A DNA stretch of 64,000 bases from Dendrolimus kikuchii (Eukaryota > Arthropoda > Insecta > Lepidoptera > Lasiocampidae), in contig CM034401.1 of NCBI GenBank assembly GCA_019925095.2, positions 7,847,838-7,911,837 of the forward strand. The letters run 5' to 3'. How positions within the stretch are numbered: position 1 is the first letter of the stretch; the number at the start of each line of letters is the position of its first letter. Position numbers and translations under genes: made by a program. Positions 57,760 to 64,000 of this stretch are shown here, piece by piece. The notes below the pieces were generated by a model. That model was not told the DNA's origin. It did no database searches and saw only the letters and a list, made by a program, of their open reading frames with translations.

Positions 57760-60630
57760 TTATATAGCACTGGTGTCATGAGCAAGATCAGATTGGCACA
57801 TTTGGTGGGCATACAAGAACTTTTTTAATTTAAATCTAAACCCATGAATACTTTGCATATTTTTTATGGGGGGTGGTATATTGTTCCAGCATTTGGAGGC
57901 AGCATACCTAAAACTACCCCTAAAAGCAACTGTGCCATGTCGTTGCGTCGTAAGCTGCATAGCGCATTGCCGCAGTCCAGCCGATCTTTTTGAAGAGAAC
58001 CAAGAAAGTTTTTTATATAAGTATGAAGGGGCTTTATGCTTAATAACTCCAAAAAGTAGGCATGCGAGATGCAATTTACGGCGGTGCTTCATTTTCAACA
58101 TTGAACAGTTGTTTATAAAAGGCGTCACATGACTTCTAAAGGGAATGTCAAAGCAAAAGCGTGCACATGCGTTCTGTACTCGTTGAATGAGTTTCTGCGT
58201 TTTACCCAGTAGACGAGGGCCAAAAACAATATCAGAGAAATTAAGCTGGGACAGGACTAGTGACTCAGTTAATTGGATTCTCAAACTATGACTTAGATAT
58301 GGCCGAATTTTATATAATACCTTAAGTTTATAAAAGCATGTTTTTACTGATTTGGCAACGTGATTTTCAAATCTAAGTTCACTATCGACTTGGAGGCCTA
58401 AATTTCGTGCTTCGTACACCCTTTCAATAGGAACATCATTGATCATAATTGCAACTGTTGGATTAAGTTTTATTACATTACTTTTGCTGCCAAAAACGAG
58501 ATATTTGGTTTTGGAGGGGTTCAGCACTAAACAGTTTTGTTTAGACCACAGAGCTATTCTCGACAAATCCTCATTTATTTTAACTATAGCACAATCTACA
58601 TCTGCCGGTTTAAATGATATATAAATCTGGGTATCATCGGCGTAGATGTGAAATTTGCAATGTTGTATTTGTCGAGTGATGTCTGCTGAATATAAAATAA
58701 AAAGAAGAGGACCCAAAATTGATCCTTGAGGCACCCCTCTACCCACCGCCAACTTCTCAGATATAGAAGAAGAACCATTGCTATGATCAAGTTTAACGAA
58801 TTGGTACCGGTTACTTAGGTAGCTAGTAAACCAGCGAAGTGCTTTCTGATCTAAACCATAATATTTTAATTTTGAAAGAAGTAACTTAATATTTATGCAG
58901 TCAAACGCCCGGGAAAAATCAAGGAGAACAAGCAAGGTGCACATTCCCTCGTCTTGTGCACATAGTATATTGTCCGTAACATCTAGTAGTGCTGTCACCG
59001 TACCGCGACCCTTCCTAAAGCCTGATTGTAACTCCGGCAAAATATTATTGGACTCAAGAAACCCTGTCAATTGTAAGCAAACTGCTTTTTCTAAAATCTT
59101 TGACAGGCATGGTAATATACTTATCGGCCTTAAGTCTTTTAAGTCAGTTGGATTTGGAGTCTTAGGAATAGGACGGATAATTGCAGTTTTCCAGATATCA
59201 GGAAATATACATGTTTTTATAGATATGTTTAAAATGGACCTAATTGCTTCCATTGTATAAGGTAATGTCAACTGAAGCATGTCAAGATTTATAGAATCAC
59301 ATCCCTTGGCATTTGATTTTAAGCAATTAAATATTTTTTGTAATACGTCTAGACTAATTGGCTGAATACTAAATACAGAGTCACTAAATTTGTTGTAATC
59401 AAAATATGACATTAAAGAAGGACATGCTTCGGAAGTACCAGGTATGTTCAAAAAATGGTTATTAATGACATTCGGTTCATTAAAAATTGGCGGAAGATCC
59501 ATAGTGATCTTGGGTATGACAGACTGTTTAAGACTTTTCCATAACAGTTTTGGGTTGTTTAATTTGTTATTAATGTTAAAGTTAAAGTAAGCCATTTTTT
59601 CTCGGTAAAGAGCTTCATTCACAGTAGTTTTTAAGGATTTGTAGTAATTCTTTTTAGTTGACAATTTAGTTCTATGATAATCATTTAGTGCTCTATCACG
59701 CAATTTCATCATCAACTTTATGGTCTCAGTTATCCACGGAAAGGAACAACTTTTAATAACAGATGACCTTATGGGCGCGTGAAGGTCAAATAAGGATACG
59801 ACAATGTGGTTGAAAACGTCAACAATGTCATTGACGTCACCCATTGTCGTTAAAAGGTCCCATCTTACAGTCCGCAGATCAGTCTTAAAGCTTTCTACAC
59901 ATATATGTTTAAGTGGCCGGTACATTATGATTCGTGGTATAGGTTTTTCTCGCTTGATATTAAATTCGCAAACTAAAAGGCAATGACCATGTAGAGAGCC
60001 TATATGATCGAAATTTATTTTTTTTGGGTGTAAGTTAGTACAAACTACATCAATGAGTGTTCTAGAAGTGTCAGTGAAATGAGTGGGTTCAGTAACAATT
60101 TGTGATAGTTCGAAATAAGATAAAAAAGTTATTAACTTTAGGGTTTTCCCATCTGTTTTATTCATAAAATTTATATTAAAATCGCCAAGTAAGATCAGAT
60201 TATCATAAGAACCTAAAGAATTTACTGAGTCCGTAATAGCGTCTAAAAATAAGTCAACGTCCATCCAAGGAGGTCGGTACGCCGTGCCGATTGCTAGTTT
60301 TTTCCCATTTATTGTCATGGTGACCCACATCTGTTCTACGGCCCTGTGATCTGGGTCCACAGGATGAGGCCAGGTACGCACGTTATAGCCTTGCCTTATA
60401 TAGAACCCAACGCCTCCTCCACGTGAACGCAACCCGCAGGGGCGAGGCATATGTCGAAGTCGATACCCAGGCAACGTTGGTGCTCGACCTTCTTCACCCA
60501 ATCTGAGCCACGTCTCATTTATTGCTAATAAATCGAGATCATGACGCATAACAGAAACAATAAAGTTATCGTGATTAGTACCCAAAGAGCCCGCATTATA
60601 CAAACCTACGTTTAGATTTTTATTTATCAT
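57760..60630 (-). CDS. LINE ORF2: endonuclease-reverse transcriptase, 956 aa
   Basis: This protein nicks target DNA and copies the element RNA from the nick (target-primed reverse transcription) in the nucleus. Numbering below is from a TTG 7 codons upstream of the first ATG (60630-60628), which is the start I prefer. An exonuclease-endonuclease-phosphatase domain covers about 12-230: NETW (Glu46), GTAYRPPW, and GDFNINF (Asp157, Asn159). The terminal motif reads SLHGHCLLV, where Ser-Asp-His is usual, so the Asp is missing. The reverse transcriptase covers about 480-740: DLRPISILP, LLVLLDFSRAFD (Asp578), GRGVPQGSILGPLLF and YADD (670-673). The C-terminal region has RVQNACARFCFDI and CWNNIPPPI. 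Length is normal for CR1/Jockey ORF2. There is no frameshift or stop. The ATG overlaps the end of the preceding hydrophobic frame by 11 nt. Confidence 0.93.
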   Translation of the reverse strand: MINKNLNVGLYNAGSLGTNHDNFIVSVMRHDLDLLAINETWLRLGEEGRAPTLPGYRLRHMPRPCGLRSRGGGVGFYIRQGYNVRTWPHPVDPDHRAVEQMWVTMTINGKKLAIGTAYRPPWMDVDLFLDAITDSVNSLGSYDNLILLGDFNINFMNKTDGKTLKLITFLSYFELSQIVTEPTHFTDTSRTLIDVVCTNLHPKKINFDHIGSLHGHCLLVCEFNIKREKPIPRIIMYRPLKHICVESFKTDLRTVRWDLLTTMGDVNDIVDVFNHIVVSLFDLHAPIRSSVIKSCSFPWITETIKLMMKLRDRALNDYHRTKLSTKKNYYKSLKTTVNEALYREKMAYFNFNINNKLNNPKLLWKSLKQSVIPKITMDLPPIFNEPNVINNHFLNIPGTSEACPSLMSYFDYNKFSDSVFSIQPISLDVLQKIFNCLKSNAKGCDSINLDMLQLTLPYTMEAIRSILNISIKTCIFPDIWKTAIIRPIPKTPNPTDLKDLRPISILPCLSKILEKAVCLQLTGFLESNNILPELQSGFRKGRGTVTALLDVTDNILCAQDEGMCTLLVLLDFSRAFDCINIKLLLSKLKYYGLDQKALRWFTSYLSNRYQFVKLDHSNGSSSISEKLAVGRGVPQGSILGPLLFILYSADITRQIQHCKFHIYADDTQIYISFKPADVDCAIVKINEDLSRIALWSKQNCLVLNPSKTKYLVFGSKSNVIKLNPTVAIMINDVPIERVYEARNLGLQVDSELRFENHVAKSVKTCFYKLKVLYKIRPYLSHSLRIQLTESLVLSQLNFSDIVFGPRLLGKTQKLIQRVQNACARFCFDIPFRSHVTPFINNCSMLKMKHRRKLHLACLLFGVIKHKAPSYLYKKLSWFSSKRSAGLRQCAMQLTTQRHGTVAFRGSFRYAASKCWNNIPPPIKNMQSIHGFRFKLKKFLYAHQMCQSDLAHDTSAI

Positions 60631-61033
60631 TTTTAAATAGTAAAATAACAATCAATGTTATATAAAAAATGTAAACTAAAAATAAAAGTAGTATGTTATT
60701 TAATATTATTCCAAATTTGTTACTATTTATACTCAATATTAATAAATTGTAAGTTAAATGTTGCCCAGTTTCAAAGAGAAACCATTTTAAATGTAATAAA
60801 TTATATAATGTAAAGTAATTTATAGCAATACATATGATAGTTAGAAATAATATACCTATAACAACATAAAATGACAAATAGAAAAAATGTATGTGCACAA
60901 CTATGTACGCATATATTAAAACTAATACAATATAATAAATTAAATAAACAGTCGTGAACGAAATAATTTGTCTCACAACATGGCTTTTGTTAAAATTAAA
61001 TAAATCAAACTTTTTCAACTTCAAAAACACGAG
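60620..61033 (-). other. AUG-less hydrophobic open frame (about 136 codons) bridging ORF1 and ORF2
   Basis: The frame opens just after a TAG, overlaps the last 26 or so bases of ORF1 in the +1 frame, and ends with TAA at 60620-60622, 11 nt past the ORF2 start. It has no Met codon at all; entry would need frameshifting from ORF1 (the ORF1 end is AAA GTT TGA) or a non-AUG start. Counting from its GTG, hydrophobic segments are at about 22-49, 50-73 and 106-132, with Lys at both ends. The DNA is about 78 percent AT and T-rich on this strand, which by itself favours Phe, Leu, Ile and Tyr, so chance is a real alternative. I do not call it a gene. Confidence 0.3.
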
Positions 61034-62030
61034 CTAAATCATTTTCAGAGCGAATGGCAAATACTTGTTTTCCATCGCCTTGTCGAGCAAAAATACGTCC
61101 TCTTTTAGTCCATGAGTATCGCCAGTTTCGTTTACGACACTCCTCGCGGACTTTATAGAATAAGTAGCGGTTAATTCGTGTAAGCCGCTCGTTAATATAG
61201 ATGCGTCGAGACAACGCCGATGGCGACGCCAATCCTAAGTCCGAGGCAGTCAAGTTGCGCCGCACGCGCGCGGCGTGCAGGAGTTCGTCACGCAGGTTAC
61301 GACGCGCAAACCGCACGACAACGCGGCGCGATCGTTCCACAGTCCCACCCCCGCTAACCGCGCCATTCGTACTAATTCCGCCAATACGCTCAGCAAAGAT
61401 TATGTCTCGCTCTTCAATGTTAACTCCCAATTTGGCAGCCAAGATAGTTACGATGTGATACACATTTTCGCCCTTCTCCTCGGGAAGGCATCCAATGTCC
61501 AAATCTGACAATAATGCCTCCTGGTCCCTCTCATTTATTTCTACCTTAAGTTGTGCTATAGTGTTCTCCAGTTCCGCCGTGTTTTTCGAATCAGCCATCA
61601 CTTTGTTCTGTTCCAACACGTCCAGCCTACATTCTATGCTATCTAAACGTTGCCCGAATCCCGCTATGGAAGTGCGAAGCTCAACCATTTCTCTACGCAA
61701 CTCTCCCATATATTCCGCCATCTCACGTCGCATGGCCCTCAATTCATTCTCATCCTCTTCTGGGTGAGAGACGTCGGATGTAGAAAAACCAGCTACAGGC
61801 AGAGACACGGTTTCGTGTGGGGACTCGTTTCCGCAAATGCCCTTTACTGGAGTAATGGTATTATCACCCCTGCGTACTTTCTTCTTGCACTCGGGGCATG
61901 CCCAGCTCTTAGACACGATCGCCGTTTCTGGTATCGCTACACACCCTCTATGGAATATTAACGGGCACAAAGAACAGGTAGCGGCACCTGTCGGCGAGAG
62001 AAACTTGCCGCACGCAGAGCATTTAGCCAT
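61005..62030 (-). CDS. LINE ORF1: PHD-like finger, coiled coil, FP-type C-terminal domain, 341 aa
   Basis: ORF1 proteins bind the element RNA and package it with ORF2. The N-terminus has Cys4, Cys7, Cys19, Cys22, His27, Cys30, Cys45 and Cys48, a C4HC3 zinc-binding pattern as in PHD fingers, with WACPEC as the last pair. A charged linker with Glu/Asp runs to about residue 95. A coiled coil follows at about 92-175 (heptads in RREMAEYMGELRREMVEL and further). The C-terminal part from about 185 (RRVVVRFARRNLRDELL, RIYINERLTRINRYLFYK, RNWRYSWTKRGRIFAR) resembles the nucleic-acid-binding C-terminal domain that LINE ORF1 proteins share with baculovirus FP proteins. ATG is at 62030 and the TGA stop at 61005. 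No break is seen. Domain names rest on pattern recognition. Confidence 0.9.
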   Translation of the reverse strand: MAKCSACGKFLSPTGAATCSLCPLIFHRGCVAIPETAIVSKSWACPECKKKVRRGDNTITPVKGICGNESPHETVSLPVAGFSTSDVSHPEEDENELRAMRREMAEYMGELRREMVELRTSIAGFGQRLDSIECRLDVLEQNKVMADSKNTAELENTIAQLKVEINERDQEALLSDLDIGCLPEEKGENVYHIVTILAAKLGVNIEERDIIFAERIGGISTNGAVSGGGTVERSRRVVVRFARRNLRDELLHAARVRRNLTASDLGLASPSALSRRIYINERLTRINRYLFYKVREECRKRNWRYSWTKRGRIFARQGDGKQVFAIRSENDLARVFEVEKV

Positions 62031-62338
62031 AGTAACTTTTTACGATTTATAAAAAGGCAAATGCGATAATTAACGCTAGATGTCGCAGGTTACACTTATT
62101 ATAGCTGCACAGCTTATTGCCAGCGAGATGTAATTTTACTACCCGTTTTAGTAAAAAAATGTTTACGCTACTATCACCTCTGATAGGCACTTAGTTAATG
62201 ATTTGTCACAATTTAGTCTACCTTTGACTACACAAACACTCTCACAACTAGTTTTAATACTAATGTTTAGGTTGTTAACACTTGTGGAAAGGTTTATGTC
62301 GATTTAATATTTTTAAACATAAAAGTAAGTACGAACAC
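62031..62338 (-). other. Probable 5' UTR of the LINE
   Basis: AT-rich leader between the tandem promoter-like repeats and ORF1. No other feature. Confidence 0.5.
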
Positions 62339-62401
62339 GTAGTGTTGTATTGCCGTCCGTGACGTCACCCGTAGTGTTGTATTGCCGTCCGTGACGTCAC
62401 C
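62339..62401. promoter_or_regulatory. Tandem 32-bp repeat with CRE palindromes at the LINE 5' end
   Basis: GTAGTGTTGTATTGCCGTCC followed by GTGACGTCACC occurs twice head to tail (62339-62370, 62371-62401). Each unit has the 10-bp palindrome GTGACGTCAC, a cAMP-response-element core. The position suggests the LINE internal promoter, but the units could also be flanking DNA. Confidence 0.55.
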
Positions 62402-62590
62402 GTCATTTAATTAATTTAATCATTTGTTTATTGATTAAATAATGTAATAATGGTCAAGCACCATTACAATTGCGTGTATTGTACGTCCGAAAGGACAAAC
62501 TGTCTTTCCAATAAAAAACTCTAACACCTTTGTAATTTTATGATTGTGACAGTTTATACAATAAATGTTTATTCTATTCTATTTTATATC
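62402..62590 (+). mobile_element. LINE 3' tail, other family
   Basis: GTACGTCCGAAAGGACAAAC (hairpin GTCCGAAAGGAC), TGTCTTTCCAATAAA and ACAATAAATGTTTATTCTAT with TTCTATTTTA at the end. It is a truncated plus-strand copy next to the big LINE, and distinct from the TATC-tailed family. Confidence 0.55.
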
Positions 62591-64000
62591 CAATAATGTA
62601 CGGTATTGCCTATTTCTAAAAACCCAGTTGAAGAATATTTGATTGAAATTGAACTTGCGGCCCTCCGTTTCTATGTCCCTACGTATAGGCCAGTAGGGTT
62701 TTTCACACAGGTTAGCTCGCATGATCCAGCCCTCTATATGTATCTCCCAAAGTAGAGAATTTGAGACTTAATTTTTTAGTACATTATTATAATTCTTCTA
62801 GATAGCTATAGATAGATAAAGAAATATAAGCAGCAACTCGGCTTGTTAGGCGGTTCAAGTAGCTGCTTCATATCGCTGTTGCTCTAGTAATTCAACATAG
62901 TCGAAATGTCAACAGTACACTTAACCACAGTAAAGCAGTGCCGGTTTAGACCAACAGTACGTTGAATGCTCCCGACGATCGATTAAGAGCTTCTAGCAAG
63001 GTGCTTAATCTCCGAGTGCCCATCTACGGATTGGCGCGTCACCAGCATTCCTTGCATGAGTGCCTCGACCCTGTTGCTTTGTTTTGATATTCAGTTAGCC
63101 GGCAATATTTGCCGTTGAAACAGGCTTCAAACAAAGCTTTAAGCCAGAACTGACAGAGCTTAGCTTTTGGTTGTTTCCCCCTAGAGTGATGACATAGAAG
63201 ACTTATAAGGAATTTTTAATAAGATGCTTGTTCATATAGGCTGTGTAACAGAATTCCTGTTTTTGTTGTTTCATCATAAGCTACACATGAAATAAATTGA
63301 TTCGGAAATTAGGGAGCTATTTATATAAAAAACAATCATCATAATAATGATAATAATAAACAAACCGAATATTCATTACTTAAAATAAAAAGTGATCTAC
63401 TTATCTCCTCTAACTACTAGGTAAACAGTTCATATCTAAAAATCATAAGGACAAAACAAATACGAACTGTCTTTCACATTCGTATATAAATGTGACATTA
63501 TTAAAAATATTTGTATCATTTTAAGCAAAACATTATGAATATATTATGAAGATCACCTTTTAAACTTCATTTTAACGAGCTAATAAACCTCTTATAATTA
63601 TTATGATAATTGGTTTCATTCAACTCAAGAATGTCATAAAATACTGAAGACACTATGAAACTCAAACGAATCCTTGGGGCTAATGGTGCAATAAAATGAA
63701 TGGTTCTCGAATTATTTCTCTTTCTTGGTATGTAATATTTTAAAAATTGCGAACAGCGGCAAATCTATTGAACAATAACTAAAGTTTAACTTTCTGAGAA
63801 AACAAAAGTCATAAATTTTTCTACCAATGGTTCAGGCGTGATAGTTTTGTAGCCAGTGTCAATTGTTTGGCTCGATGGTGCGCTTCGGTGGGGTTAGAAT
63901 GCTTCAATTTTGATGTCTTATGATTTTAAATTCTTTTTATTATTACAGGAGTAGTTTATGCGTTTGTTTGCGTTAATTTCGACTCTACGTGAAATTTATT
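62591..64000. other. AT-rich DNA, nothing recognised
   Basis: A slightly GC-richer part at 62930-63070 has no open frame or motif that I can support. Confidence 0.45.

Larger units (their letters stand above)
57345..62401 (-). mobile_element. Near full-length two-ORF non-LTR retrotransposon (CR1/Jockey-type LINE)
   Basis: On the minus strand the order is: promoter-like 5' repeats (62339-62401), 5' UTR, ORF1 (62030-61005), an AT-rich spacer with a hydrophobic open frame, ORF2 (60630-57760), and a 3' UTR with the 19-bp palindrome GCTGGTTAACTTAACCAGC ending near TCTAAATAAATG (about 57345). Both ORFs are uninterrupted, so the copy is young. ORF1 with a PHD-like finger and an endonuclease plus reverse transcriptase ORF2 point to the CR1/Jockey supergroup; I cannot fix the clade without a search. 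Neither end is proven, and I found no target-site duplication. Confidence 0.8.

Noticed and set aside
57866..61767. Plus-strand frames opposite the LINE ORFs
   Set aside because: Antisense shadows of ORF1 and ORF2.

Overview
The window looks like nuclear DNA of a moth or butterfly (Lepidoptera). The evidence is the AT-rich background, tRNA-derived SINEs, short Helitrons inserted between A and T with CTAG ends, a maT-type mariner, and non-LTR retrotransposons with lepidopteran-style tails. I see no host protein-coding gene, tRNA gene or rRNA gene that I can support. The window reads as repeat-rich intergenic or intronic DNA. Two short GC-richer open stretches (34244-34390 and 35286-35475) are weak exon candidates only.

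Left third (1-21.8 kb): LINE tails; a solo LTR (4361-5122) with heat-shock-element arrays upstream of its own TATA box; a precisely bounded Helitron (6700-7136); two tRNA-derived SINE families; an unclassified repeat present at 1976-2275 and 18601-18875; an RTE-like fragment with a 13-bp target-site duplication (18167-18427); and a maT mariner of 1285 bp (20474-21758) whose transposase is cut by one stop codon.

Middle (21.8-46 kb): a fold-back element with arms of about 100 bp (26012-26710) that hosts two Helitrons joined head to tail with no spacer; repeated copies of a 310-bp SINE-like family (Rep-A) that share both ends; degraded LINE coding tails; a TA-type MITE interrupted by a Rep-A copy (35892-36426); a short TTA-type MITE (40601-40738); and a PIF/Harbinger-like relic with a MADF-like fragment (40850-41741).

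Right third (46-64 kb): Helitrons, one of which (50747-52335, minus strand) contains a long minisatellite that is itself interrupted by an RTE-like insertion; another LINE tail; and the best preserved gene-bearing unit, a two-ORF non-LTR retrotransposon on the minus strand (about 57345-62401). Its ORF1 (PHD-like finger, coiled coil, nucleic-acid-binding C-terminus) and ORF2 (endonuclease and reverse transcriptase) are both open. Between them lies an AUG-less 136-codon hydrophobic open frame that overlaps the end of ORF1 and the start of ORF2.

How the parts relate: the autonomous LINE carries the functions for target-primed reverse transcription; the SINEs and 5'-truncated tails are products of such machinery. 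The Helitrons and MITEs are non-autonomous and depend on proteins not encoded here. Nesting gives some relative ages: Rep-A is younger than the 35.9-kb MITE, the RTE-like copy is younger than the minisatellite Helitron, and the Helitron pair is younger than the 26-kb fold-back. All family assignments come from reading the sequence without a database search.
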